From contig JALRME010000006.1 in the NCBI GenBank assembly GCA_026120035.1, positions 1,302,001-1,366,000 on the forward strand: a stretch of 64,000 nucleotides of DNA, given 5' to 3'. This stretch comes from Coleophoma eucalyptorum (Eukaryota > Ascomycota > Leotiomycetes > Helotiales > Dermateaceae). Made by a program: the position numbers and the translations under genes. The notes beneath the pieces are model-generated. The model saw only the letters and a list, made by a program, of their open reading frames with translations, did no database searches and had not been told where the DNA came from. Below, one piece after another: positions 12,220 through 23,654 of the stretch; positions within the stretch are counted from its first letter, which is position 1; every line of letters begins with the position of its first letter.

Positions 12220-13184
12220 TTAGTAGATTTGCTGGTCATCATAAGCTCTAACGCTCTCTAAATAATTGACAACCTGGCTGTAGTCTCGGCAAACTATATT
12301 CAGGGTCAGCGACTTGACTTTTCTTGTCATCTTATCTTTTATGAAGACTCACCATGCTTGGAATCCCAGCCGTCAGATCCTCCATTATGATCTGGGAAGG
12401 TCGTCTCCAATCCTTCAAGGGCCATATCGGCCGAGCACATAATGGCTTGGCGCATGTAATCGAAACAATGGATCATGTGCCAATGGTGGTCCTCGGGCAA
12501 GGTGATGTTTGCTTTCAGGCCAGAATATGTTTGAACAACTGCATAGAGACAGTGCAACTGATGTGTCATTGAAGTAGTGAAGACGGTCTTGTCTGGCCAT
12601 TCGATAGGATGTGGGAGATCGTGGTATCGGTGAGTGTCGTTGACCCATTGGAATCCCATTCCAACTGCGATGGTGTTAGTAGTCGGCCCAACAGGAATTC
12701 AGACCAGCAATCCTTACTAGGCATCAGGGCATTCCATGCATCTAGAACTTCTGGCTTGAAAAACTCTGAAGTATTATATGGTGCAAAGGTCTGGTTGATG
12801 TGGAATGTCTTGATTTGGGTTGGCACTATTCCGTTGTTAGATGACTGCTATCATTCGGCATGATTCTTTTCGTGGCCTACAGTGTGGTCCAACACCCGTC
12901 ATATCTCCTCCGACCTCATGCTCGCTGCTCTGTAAATTGATCTTCTGTGATTGTGATTGTTGTCGCACCAATAGTCCGACGATGACCAACAACAATACAG
13001 TATCAATAATCCACCGAGCCCGCTTGAGTATCGTGCAGCATGTTGATCTCTTCGACCTTGTTCGGTATCTCTGTCGAAGCTCGCCCTTCTCATCTCCAAT
13101 CAAGGAGTCTTCCACCTCGGTAATAGAGGAATCATCGTGGTCATCCAGCTGGTGGACGTTCTCGTATCTGAGTTGATTCGACAT
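12220..13184 (-). CDS. UstYa-like (DUF3328) oxidase
   Basis: Exons on the minus strand: 13184-12881, 12825-12718, 12664-12353 and 12293-12220; introns of 53-59 bp, product 265 aa. A soluble N-terminus is followed by one membrane span (about residues 58-73). The catalytic part carries both diagnostic HxxHC motifs, HQLHC (about 172-176) and HMIHC (about 200-204, followed by FDYMRQ). It ends with the conserved HVCRDY motif restored by the last splice. Members of this family oxidise or cyclise ribosomally made peptides (ustiloxin, phomopsin, asperipin) and some are tailoring enzymes in other clusters. The gene is divergent from the glutaminyl-cyclase homologue across 439 bp. The weakest splice is the first donor (GTAGGC), but its TCTAAC branch site and frame support it. 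The substrate is unknown. Confidence 0.92.
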
Positions 13185-13623
13185 ATTGATGTAATTAAAG
13201 GAAACAAGATGCCAGCGTCTTGAGAAACAAAGAGAAAATAATGATCAAAACTTGAGATGGCAGAGGAAGTAATTCTCTCAAGGCAAGTGGGCGAGGAGTG
13301 AATGCATGATATTCCGCTGAACAGCCGGAAGCGACAAGCACAGGAGACAAGTGATGTTTGAGGTGCTCGACTTTCAGACGATTTGGAGGTCTAAGCGAGC
13401 GCTTGGCCGCCACCTCCGAAATCTCCACACGCCGTGTGTTTGGGGCGTGTCCGCACAGACAGGCATTCACGAAACAGTCCCTTCCCTGACAGGGCATGAA
13501 ACATTGGACGCTGGGGCCAGGTCGAAGACATGACTTCGCCATCTGCCAATTTGCGGACCCATGATATTTCTTTATGTCCTTCGGATTTCCAGGGAAGGAC
13601 TATCTTAATGCCTTCGCCGAGCC
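13185..13623. promoter_or_regulatory. Shared divergent promoter, UstYa-like / glutaminyl cyclase
   Basis: Only 439 bp separate the two start codons, which face away from each other, so the genes probably share control elements and may be co-expressed. I did not identify a specific operator. Confidence 0.5.
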
Positions 13624-14749
13624 ATGAAGAGCACTTCACTCTCTTCAAGCTGTGGTATTATCTTGCTGATATTACACAGTCTTTTCAATGTCGCATGCGC
13701 GTATAAGCCACTTGTTGATGGCTTCTTGCGGAATATCTCCTCTGGGGGTTCGGATTTCGACCCGAATCATGGATTTCTGCTTTCCCCAATCCTGACGCCT
13801 CGAGTTCCTGGCTCTGAAGGACATACGGCCGTTCAGCGCCATTTTATCGACTTCTTTGACACTCACCTACCAAAATGGACGATGGAGTGGTACAACTCAA
13901 CCGCAAAAACGCGGAGGGGCCATAAAGTCCCAATTGCGAATATGGTTTTCAAGAGAGAACCACCATGGACAAAACCAGGGCAGGCCAATTGGTTGACGTT
14001 GGCGGCACATTATGACAGCAGGAAATTCCCCAAAGGATTTATCGGCGCCACAGAGAGTGCTGCTTCCTGTGCCATATTGATGCACGTTGCCAGAAGTATT
14101 GACCAGTATATAACACAAATGCATGTGGAAATGGCAGAACTTGGTGAGGGAGGCACAGTAGAGATGGATATGGGTGTGCAGATACTATTTCTTGACGGGA
14201 AGGAGTCTCTGGACGATGACGAGCCAGCGTTCTATGGGTCACGGTAGGTCCTTGTAAGCATTCACGGTATGTATTCGTGCTAAGACTGGAAGCAGAGCCC
14301 TTAGTGAGACTTGGGAGAAGACTATAAATCCGGCCGGCTCTAAATATCCCAATGCCTTGAGCCAAGTTAGTATATTCGTTCTGCTCGACGCTCTGGGATC
14401 CGCAAATCCAACGATTCCATCCTATTTTCTCCTTACACACTGGGCATACAAAAAATTGGCGAGTCTGGAAGCCCGCTTGCGTAAGAATAAGCTTCTCGAT
14501 ACAACTCCACGCTCTCCATTCTTCATCGAGACAAAAGAAGCTATTATGGAAACAGTGGATGATTCTGTACCTTTTATGAATCGTGGTACGCCATTTCTTC
14601 AGATGCTACCTTCGCCTCTGCCTAGGGAACGGCATACTATGGATGACAACGGTGCACATCTAGACCTACCGACCGTTAAGGACTGGGCTAAAATCGTCAC
14701 GGGTTTTGCACTCGAGTGGCTAGATATGATGGAGGTTTGGCCCGAGTAA
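13624..14749 (+). CDS. Secreted glutaminyl-peptide cyclotransferase homologue with altered active site
   Basis: Exons 13624-14243 and 14296-14749 (52-bp intron, junction conserved as YGSRALS); 357 aa with an N-terminal signal peptide. The M28-type zinc fold of glutaminyl cyclases is clear: HYDSR, a GATESA segment, LLDALG, VDDSVPF, RGTPFLQMLPSP and HTMDDN. Active family members convert N-terminal Gln or Glu to pyroglutamate on secreted peptides. Two key positions differ. The first zinc-ligand Asp (GATDSA in relatives) is Glu. The catalytic Glu of the DGEE motif is Lys (DGKE), while the neighbouring zinc-ligand Glu, the HTMDDN His and the later acidic residues remain. The enzyme may be inactive, changed in activity, or a binding protein. 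It is divergent from the UstYa-like gene. Confidence 0.88.
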
Positions 14750-16561
14750 TCGGGATAGTATACCTAAGAAAGAAATGAACATGTTAGAATTCACTGCTAA
14801 AAAACATAAAAAATTTAATAACTTCCACTATTTCTCATTTGAAAAAGAAAAGTTAGTCAGGTATGCCCAATAAACGTGAAGTTGGCGTTCAAGCGAGCTT
14901 AGACAAGACAAGAATTTCATTCAACTCAGCGCAGAATTGCTGAGGAAGGAGTGCTGCAGTACTGTGTATCTTAAAATAATGAAGTCGTATCAGCAATTAA
15001 AAGATCTGTGATCAGACGCTGCACTGGAATGAAATGTTATCTCTGATTTACTCAAACTCTTCTCGTAAGGCTTAAAGTATTAAATTCTGCTCGTGTAACT
15101 ATGCAGAAAAGAAAGACGGGTAATTTGGCCAGGCTTTGAACTTGAGCCAAATCTTAAAGCATTCGGAGAACGGAGATAGAGAATATGAATTGATATATCG
15201 GGTAAAATCTACACAATACGATAAGTGCTTGGCATCATACCCGTTAGTGAATGGTAGAGCATTGTTGAAGGTTCAAAGGGGTGAAAACCATTTTAATCAA
15301 CTGCCGATGATAATATCATATATCCAAGTACCTTTCCGTCTTCTTCCTTTTCTTCTCAAAGTTTGTTATCTGGTTGCCATCGTTATCTTTTGCAGTATGA
15401 ATATTATCTGCAAGAGAATTTTATATTTATGATTAATAACCTAAATATTTTGTAGATTCGCCCATCAATAATTATAATCGTATATGGCCTGATTCTTGTT
15501 GTCGACCGCACCCCCCTTTTTTTTGTAACAAAACAACTTCACACTCCTGATATTCCAGTTCAAGACTGCTAAAATGTAAAAAACTTACTTCGTAATACAG
15601 GCCTCGATGATGATTGCTTCTGGTTTCGATTCCACACCCCCCCCCCCCATTTCTCGGTTCCGCAGGAGCCAAAGTTTTTCGATGACACCCAGCCACGCAG
15701 GAGAAAACTATTGCAACCAACCCTGACAAAGCACTGTAGCAATCACTTAAATTTACCGTGCACTCCCTCCCTCTACCTTCTTTATTTCACTCTTCTATCG
15801 GCAAGGATGTGGCTCGCCCCGCTTCATCAATCATTGCCATCATTATCACTCGCCTATCCTTATCACTCACCCCTATCCCTATGAAACAATTCTACCATAA
15901 TTGTTAATTATCATCATGTCTTCAGACCATGATCTGCAGTAGTCGCCCGATGATCATGTCATATCTCAAGTACTTGCAATTCAGCTTTTAGCTTCACCGC
16001 TACCCGAAACGCTGTATAAAAGCATACCATGTTCTCTCTTCGTTATCTAGCTTAATCGGAGACTTCAGCCTTTTTCTTAACCAGGCTAGTATGTCACCTT
16101 TTCCAGCAAGAGGCCGCTTATGAGTGGGTATTTTCATTTTGATGGCTCTATCTTACAGTCTATCTTTTACACTGATCGCTCTACGACTTGAATTGGCTGT
16201 TTCCCTAATTAGGCTAGTGTGATACTCGTTCTGGAAACACGCTAATCGATTTAATAACAACACGTACAGATCATACACAAGCTGAAAAGCACGAGATTTA
16301 CAATATTTAGTATATAATCTACTAACCAATCTTATACAACAGATTACCCTATGAGGAAAATGGGGACTGTATGGCCACAGCCAGGCATGTCTGCCCTGCT
16401 CTTTCAGCCTACCATCTTGTCTTCCATGGGCTGTATCAAAGATAGAAGTGGGGTAAGTTCCTGCAAGAATAATAGAATATTTCCTTCAAGAATGGGGATG
16501 GCAGATGACTATATATTGGAAGACCCTCCGATATAGAGAAAACAGATTCACAGATTCCATC
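14750..16561. other. Intergenic region, 1.8 kb, AT-rich
   Basis: No gene seen. Contains a 12-base C run (15637-15648) and a CCCCCC-TTTTTTTTT tract near 15510-15525. The right end carries the promoter of the acyltransferase gene. The plus-strand frame at 15136-15432 has no domain and a non-ATG start. Confidence 0.45.
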
Positions 16562-17878
16562 ATGACATCAAGAAACTGGGTCGAAACCCCTCCTGGATCA
16601 GGATATTTTGAACGCCCCTTTGATATTCATGACTTTTTCTACGATGCTATTACAGCTCTGGGCTTAGAGAGCAACAGATCCCACTGGACGATTACATCCG
16701 GAGTGCAACTATCCTACCCTTCCAACGACTTTGTTGAAAAGTTACGTCAGGCCTGGTTATGTCTTCGCTACGAACAGCCAAACCTAGCAGTACTCTTCGA
16801 TCGCGAACGCCAAGTCCGCTCATATCAAGCCGCGGACGAAGCCGAGTTGCAAACATGGCTCTCCGAAACATTTCACGTTGTCAAGGGCAAAACGGCTAAG
16901 GAATTATTACCAACACTACGCATAATTAGACGCATCAATCTCTATGTGATGCCTGAAACACATGAGATAATTGTACGGAGCCCACATTTACATATCGACG
17001 GAGTTGGATTGATTGGATTCTGGGATGATATCTTTTCTGCTATGGCGCAGCCAAAGCCAACTTCGTTCGGTGACGAGATGACGAACATGGCCCCCACATT
17101 TTGGGACGCTGTTACCGTCCCTGCTGTGACAGAGCGAGACACTGAGCGGGCCATGAGCCTCTTGACGAAGTATGCGCATGTTCTACCTAGTATTGGCCTA
17201 CCATTTATGCCATCATCTACACCAGGAGACACAGCAATTCTGGAAACATCTCTGTCTGAGGAAAATACTCGTCAAGTAATTCAGAAGTCTAAGGCTCTTG
17301 GCATGACGCCCACAATCACTGCCAGCGCCGCCCAGATTATCGTGCAAAGACAGCTCTCGCCAAATCCTGGTAAGTACGCCAACATTGCAGCGATTAATCT
17401 GCGGCGGTGGATTGATCCCAAGGCGCAGAAATATAATGTTTCGTTATATCATCTTGGATGGCCCTGTGTGATAGACTCAGAAGGCGACTTCAGTGGTATT
17501 TCAAAAGAACTTCGGGAGTTTTACCATACATATGCTTCAGATAGGGGTCTGCTTTCAGCTGCAGTACCATATGTCACATCCTTGACAAAGTCATTGCAGA
17601 AACGGGATACCACTGTACCACCATCGGCGATAGGGACAATCAACAGCCTTGGAATCATTGACCAGAAGATCAAGGAGCAATATGGCACATTTACCGTCGA
17701 GGACTTTTGGGTTTGTGTTGACCCACTATTTCCACAAACAATCACCTACCTGTATACATTTAGAGGTAAGATGCGCTTTAGCACATGCTTCAATGCTGCT
17801 TTTAACGAGAAAGATAAGATTGAGCAGTATAATGAGTTGACAATGGGTACGCTGCTTAGCGAGCTGGAAATCTCATGA
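16562..17878 (+). CDS. Tri3-like O-acyltransferase (condensation-domain fold)
   Basis: Single exon, 438 aa from the ATG at 16562. An in-frame ATG at 16505 would add 19 residues, but the homology-like part begins at the second. The HLHIDG segment (about residue 142) fits the HxxxDG catalytic motif of the chloramphenicol-acetyltransferase/NRPS-condensation fold. The overall pattern, including a C-terminal region with TYLYTFRGKMRFS, resembles the trichothecene 15-O-acetyltransferase (Tri3) family. Such enzymes acylate hydroxyls of secondary metabolites from acyl-CoA in the cytosol. No terpene genes are near, so the acceptor is unknown. It sits between the UstYa/QC pair and a regulator, which fits a tailoring role. 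Confidence 0.85.
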   Translation: MTSRNWVETPPGSGYFERPFDIHDFFYDAITALGLESNRSHWTITSGVQLSYPSNDFVEKLRQAWLCLRYEQPNLAVLFDRERQVRSYQAADEAELQTWLSETFHVVKGKTAKELLPTLRIIRRINLYVMPETHEIIVRSPHLHIDGVGLIGFWDDIFSAMAQPKPTSFGDEMTNMAPTFWDAVTVPAVTERDTERAMSLLTKYAHVLPSIGLPFMPSSTPGDTAILETSLSEENTRQVIQKSKALGMTPTITASAAQIIVQRQLSPNPGKYANIAAINLRRWIDPKAQKYNVSLYHLGWPCVIDSEGDFSGISKELREFYHTYASDRGLLSAAVPYVTSLTKSLQKRDTTVPPSAIGTINSLGIIDQKIKEQYGTFTVEDFWVCVDPLFPQTITYLYTFRGKMRFSTCFNAAFNEKDKIEQYNELTMGTLLSELEIS

Positions 17879-18078
17879 ATTCTCTCGTCGGCATAAATTG
17901 TAAATAAACCCAGAAATACGATCTAGAAGCTAATCAAAGATTATCGAACTATTCACATAGATACTTATTTGATAAAAAATGAAAGGTTTCTTGTTTGGAA
18001 GGTAAAGTTATCGGTGCAGTTACAATGAGTTTTCAAAACTGGAATCATGATCGTATCAATATACCCCAAAATTGGCCA

Positions 18079-19986
18079 TTATCCGCGCGAGAAAGCCTTC
18101 CACAGAGTGCTATTTCTTCCATTCCGAACTTCTGCAAACCTGCTCAGTGTGGTCATCATGGCATCCGGGTAGGGGAAGCCCAATACAAAGCTGAGCCTGG
18201 CAGCGACTACAGTAAACCATTTCCTACAAAACTCCATCTCGTTAAGCTTATTATAATCCACGTTCATTTCATCATCATCATCGTTGGTTTCTAGATTTTC
18301 TAGAATTATGCCAATTGCAGCGCCGCCAACCAAAGTACACCAGTAGAGAACTCCAGCCATGTCCTCCCAGCATTCGCTCAAATTCGTCTTCGCGAGGGCA
18401 CCTTGGAAACTACTAATAAGTAAGGGTAGTGGAACTGGAAGATGGTAATAAGGGCATAGTATGTGACAGTAAAGAAGTGCAGCTAGTCTGCACGATTCAA
18501 AAATCCAGTCGTTTGATGTAGGTGTGCCCACTATAGTTGCAGATGGTTGACCAAGCATACGAGCAAAGATTAAAGGTGTGGATCGATTTTCGACAGAGGT
18601 AAGTTCGGTTAAATGCACTTGATCAGGTTCGATTACCGAGAAGAATAGTGTTGTCATGTCTCGCATGGCACATAAAATATTATGTGTTTGTATTGAGCAT
18701 AGTCGGTTCTGCCAAACTTCGGCGAAATTGTCCCGTAGACAGAATATGGGAGACTCTAACATGCCGACGCTCTGTATATTGTGAACAGCGGCTAGAAGTC
18801 TGCAAGATAAGTTTCCAACGTATGGACGAGGAAGTGGAATTCCATGCATAATATTGGCCAAGAGAATAAACCTATTGGGCGGTAGGCATAGAGTTAGAAA
18901 CTTTCCACGGGATTTAATTCTTGAAATTCCAACTTACAGGGATAGAAGTACCGCCACTAGCCCATTTCCCCCGAGATTGTGTAACCCTCCTCTTTGCCTC
19001 AATATTATTTCAAGGCCATTGATATGGCTCTGTAAAGCAACCTTGTCGCCATTGACCACCTCAGCAGCTAGAAGTTGAACAATTGCAATAATGGTAGTGT
19101 CGTCAATTCGATCCGTAGGACCGACCAAGCTTTTGTTTATTTCTTGAATTACAGCTACTTTAAGAGCAATAGTTCTTGAACTCTCATGTGTTATCCCTTT
19201 CATTATATCGTAGTGGCTTGAGCCTAAGCACATACAACTGAAAAAGCTGTGTTGCGCTTCTCGAAGAATTGGGACCCAAGATTTGAGAAGAGCATCTGTA
19301 CTGAAAAATACGAAGCCTATTTATAGGTTAGTTGGGAGAAGAGTAACTCAAGTTGGGAATGTGACAGAAAGTGCCTAATCATCTCTTCAAAGGTCAACCT
19401 GTAAAAGTGCAGAGAAACGACCACAATTTACAGCTCCGTAATAGCAATAAGGCGACTGGGCAGTAATATTTAACAACTTACAATGCTTCTTCAGTCTTTC
19501 AATATTGACCTTGGAGTTTGGTAGTTGCGGTAGGGTGTGGAATGGGTCTATTGCACAGCCAATCGACTTGGGCCAACCACGATAAGGTAATAATCCGAAA
19601 TCGTTGAGCGTTTTCAAGTACTTCTGGTCTAGATCGGGCTTGCCATCAATTTCCTCCTTGATATTACTAGGGATAGATATCCTGGAATTTTTAGGATCAT
19701 TATCTTCGAGATCTGCTACCACTACTCTTGGACGTCGTCTGGAGCCTCTCTTTTTGGAAGCATCACACGACACCGAGCAATAATCAGAGAAGATAATATT
19801 CTGGGACCTCAATTTCAAGTAGCATGACCCCACTTCATTATTCATTGAGTTCTGGAGGGACGAGGATGACCTTTCTCCATTTCTAGTCACCGTTTTCTTT
19901 TTGACGAAGTCTCGCATTACATGGGAGCGAGCGGTAGTAGAAGTGCCTGGTTTGGAGTCCGCATTGTTAACAAAAAGGAAAGCCAT
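18079..19986 (-). CDS. Fungal-specific transcription factor-like protein (Fungal_trans_2 type, no zinc cluster)
   Basis: Exons 19986-19482, 19316-18938 and 18871-18079 on the minus strand; introns 165 and 66 bp, product 558 aa. The N-terminus MAFLFVNNAD followed by RSHVMRDFVKKK is the hallmark of a large ascomycete group annotated as fungal-specific transcription factor or 'tachykinin family' proteins. These have the Fungal_trans_2 domain but no Zn2Cys6 finger. The first splice is supported because it recreates the conserved Cys before FVFFSTDALL. It probably acts in the nucleus as a regulator, though direct DNA binding is unproven for this group. Lying next to the acyltransferase and UstYa/QC genes, it could be a local regulator. 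A related protein is encoded at 27667-29155. Confidence 0.8.
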
Positions 19987-21241
19987 AGCGACCTGGTGAT
20001 GCGTCCGTAAAGATAAAATGGGGTGTTATATGGCACTTGAATCGTAGATCTAGTGGTTTTGACATTGACATGTCCGTGTGTTTTTTATCGCTGGAGCCTT
20101 TCTTATCCGTATTCCACGCTTTCCACAACAGGAATCAAACTAGCTGTATCAGGAGAATGGTCACTACTCCCTGTAATTAAAGATGCGTTTGGTTGGCCAC
20201 ACATGTGCCATATATGTGGGCCCATGTATAAATCGTCCAATATGAGCGTTTGCTCACCACTTTAGTCTCAATATATTCTGCCCCATGCAAAATTGTATAT
20301 TTCATCCCATTCCTCTTCTATTGGCCATAAAACGGAAGCTGATCTCAGACGCGGTAATGGCAATCTGATTAGACCCCAGTAAAACACCAGCCCGTCAACT
20401 ATCCATAGATGGCGACTTCAGCCGCAATAAACGCCAACTGACAATATCCTTTCGTCTCCAGTTCTTAATAGCGATCATGTTGCTCCTAAGATAGGATGTG
20501 AAATTTTAGCCGCGAGGCGCTATAGAATCAGTAGAAGGGAATAAAGCTTGCAGGTTTACATGCAGTATTAGAGGATATATTTATTAGACGACGTCACATG
20601 ATGCCTGGATGGCTACTATTCTATCCAATAGGTATGTGGAATCAAATGACTTGAATCCAGAAGACTTAGAGGGCGTAAGTCGGACGCCATATTGTTAATA
20701 ACGCGGCTGGGACAGAAGATTCAAAATTGTGATTTAACGCTCCTCGAGAAATTCAAGATGTGCTTTTTATGAATAAAGCGATTTGTTTATCTCCTTATTA
20801 GGAATTTTAAATCCATGGTTTTACAATAAGAAAGTGCAAGAACGAGATATAGAGGTCGAAATGGTGGCTGTTAATTATGTGTAGATCTTGCTATTGCTAG
20901 GATTAAGCTGCATATGAAATATCATAGTACGGTTTAGAACTTCGTTATCTAGGTTTGTAGTTTAAGGAATAGACTTAAAATAGCGGATACCACCAAACAA
21001 TCATATACTGTTTGCTCCCAAGCCGATGTTGCTTTGAGGTGTTATCATCGCCTGTTTGAGTGAGAGGTGATTTCGTCCGATTGGGTGAGGTTGGCGATCG
21101 ATTTTCGCCGGTTACCACACCCCTGAGTATAAGGTGAAATGATGCAGGATGGGAATGCAGAGCCGCCTACCAAATTCCATGGCCAACATGCCGGTCTTTG
21201 AATATCCATAATATGCGATGATAAAATAGATTAAGACCAGG
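19987..21241. other. Intergenic region, 1.25 kb, AT-rich
   Basis: No gene or RNA recognised. It holds the promoter of the minus-strand regulator and the 3' flank of the SET gene. Confidence 0.5.
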
Positions 21242-22312
21242 TCACTTATTACCAAGACATTTTAAACACGCACAGTCAAACCCCCAAACATCCTTTAGTT
21301 GTGCCTTTCGCTCAACAACTTGCATGCTTCTCTCATCCCCACCAAGGTATGAAATACACAGCTCTTGCCCCTCCTTAATATCATTATTTGCCCAGAACCG
21401 CCACATCCTTCCTGAACGCTGCTTTTGGACATTAGGTGCACAGCTGTGGTTCCAGTAGCTTGCAACAGGCCAAAGACCATAGCCAAAGCACTCACTACCA
21501 GCGTCGCCTATTTCACCACTCTCGTCTAGGGACCGAAGACCGAAAACGTTGAAGGAGCTGTGAGCTTCTAATGAGCGAATGGTGACTTGTGTAATATAAG
21601 GGAGAAGGGTTTGTGGCACTACTGCGAGTAGGCTTAAGTAGGCTTGGGTGCTGCGAGCGAGGTCGGAAAATTCTTTGTATGGTTGAGTATTCACAGCGAG
21701 TTGCTCTAAGGATTCCCAGCCTTCTAAATCTGACCTGGCACGAACCAAGCCTTCAAAGATATACCGCATCAAATATGGCTCTTCTACAAAGGCGTCTTGG
21801 GCATTTTGCAAAGCTCTTCGCTGTTTCTTTGTCGCTCCAGGCGACATACGGCATGCTCTGATATCCTCGGCCATAAGTTCAGTTAACTTCCATTGTTGTT
21901 TTATTTCTTCGATTGATGGACGATGTGCATTCTTATCAATAGTTTGAGTGGCGCTTTTGCGATTTTTCTTCAATAATTTTTGAATCTCCTCACGGGCAAT
22001 ACACTCATCCTCGGGCGACTTTGTAAGCCATGCGCCTTGGCAATCCTGAGAGCAAAACACAATCCCTTTGGCATTGTCGCGCAACTTCCATGCCCTTCCC
22101 CGATCGTATGCGTAACATTGAGCACACACTTCCTTTGCATACTCATCGTATATAACCCATGATACAGGTTCCGATGCTTCTATTAATGCAGTTCCTTTCG
22201 GAATATCTTGTAATGCGAAGACACCTCGGCCAGATGATTTAGTTTCGCGTATCTCGAAAAGACTAGATCGAAACTGCGCATTATTAGTGGTATTGAAGAA
22301 GGTAGTCGACAT
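21242..22312 (-). CDS. SET-domain protein (SMYD/Set6-like)
   Basis: Single exon, 356 aa from the ATG at 22312; an in-frame ATG at 22423 would add 37 residues with no family look. The SET core is split in the SMYD manner. An N-terminal SSGRGVFA segment is followed by a Cys-rich MYND-like insert (CAQCYAYDRG...FCSQDC) and a helical insert. The C-terminal SET half has the NHSCAPN pseudoknot motif and ELCISYLG, followed by a CACLKC post-SET cysteine cluster. The key AdoMet and zinc-binding motifs are intact, so a lysine methyltransferase acting on histone or other protein substrates is likely. The target cannot be read from sequence. Confidence 0.88.
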   Translation of the reverse strand: MSTTFFNTTNNAQFRSSLFEIRETKSSGRGVFALQDIPKGTALIEASEPVSWVIYDEYAKEVCAQCYAYDRGRAWKLRDNAKGIVFCSQDCQGAWLTKSPEDECIAREEIQKLLKKNRKSATQTIDKNAHRPSIEEIKQQWKLTELMAEDIRACRMSPGATKKQRRALQNAQDAFVEEPYLMRYIFEGLVRARSDLEGWESLEQLAVNTQPYKEFSDLARSTQAYLSLLAVVPQTLLPYITQVTIRSLEAHSSFNVFGLRSLDESGEIGDAGSECFGYGLWPVASYWNHSCAPNVQKQRSGRMWRFWANNDIKEGQELCISYLGGDERSMQVVERKAQLKDVWGFDCACLKCLGNK

Positions 22313-22423
22313 CTTTATCTCACAGCAATGAAGTTTTTCACTTTGAGAAGAGAAGACTGTGCTTTTAACATCCTTAGTGGGGCTACTCGCTAATAGATGA
22401 AATCTTAAAACGATTCGATCCAC

Positions 22424-23654
22424 TATAGCCCACGGGATGGAGATTGCTATCTCTATTGACTAGAGCCATTCCATTCCCAGGCACACTAAAAACTTCGAAC
22501 AATATTTAGCAACTATCAGCCCTTACATCGGGTTTGCATTTTCGTTCTTAGCTGTATCCCCAGCAACAAAGGAATCCCACCTTCGACACTAACGACGTTA
22601 TCCTTCGATCTAGCTCAAAACGGTGAGCAAATTAGCAGCCAAATAGACTTTATGAAGTGGCAATGCGATGTAGCACGGTTACTAATCTTGACTTTCCCAT
22701 AGGAGTTCAGAGCCACCGCTCCTGATCTCGCTTCCGGCTTAGAGCTTCACGTTCCGGAGTTGTCATTCATGCTTTCCTTCATTATTTAAGTATCCTAAAT
22801 TAGCTTAGTCATGCTCCATAGAGCCTCCTGCCACTGTTCAAGTTAATGTTTCCTTTGGATATGCGTACTCGAAAGTCGTCAAACAATATGCTTCGTGAGT
22901 TGGGAAACTGTAATTCTCTCCCACTATTCAATTCGTATTGATAGTAGTATATATAGTTGCAGAGTTAGGTATTATCATGTATAGAATTTGCATTAATTTC
23001 ATCCTAATTTTGATGAAAGCAAAGTTCTCTTATCAAAGATATGCCACGGTGATAAAATCTCGGAGAAGCAGGAAGCGATCACAGATGAGTCAGCTCAAGC
23101 TTGTACTTATACAGATATATTCCAACCAGCACATCATTTGGCGGTGGGAAGTATATTTTCATACTTAGAGAAAAAATAAATATACGATATAGTGTCCTCA
23201 CTGTTGAATCTGGCCCAGAAAGATTAGAGTTTTACATCGTACGTAACGCATCAAGAATTGAACGCGCTCGAAATTGGGAATCTATAATATGTACTAATAG
23301 GCAGCCATGGGTAATCTGTGGTATTCAGTCGGTAGCATTGGACTTTATTGGGATACTAAAGGGTGTATAAGGAATTGGACCAACCCAAACGAACTTGCAA
23401 GACCATGACATTCATAAACATCAGCATAAGCATGGTCATGCTAATCACAATGGGATATAAGATATATTTAAAGATGAAACAAACCTTATATCTACAGATT
23501 GTCTACGGCTTGTCACAAATCAAGGTTTTCACCCGCAATACGACTTATGTTTTCCATACTTGAAATAGTCATAGTCCTGAGGTCAAGTGAGGGAATAAAA
23601 TCTTTCTTGCACTAACAGGGCTTACTTTTCAAAAGATTATCCGTAACTATGCGA
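22424..23654. other. Intergenic region, 1.2 kb, AT-rich
   Basis: I see no gene. Frames of up to 89 codons are AT-driven and lack start context or domains. Confidence 0.5.
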
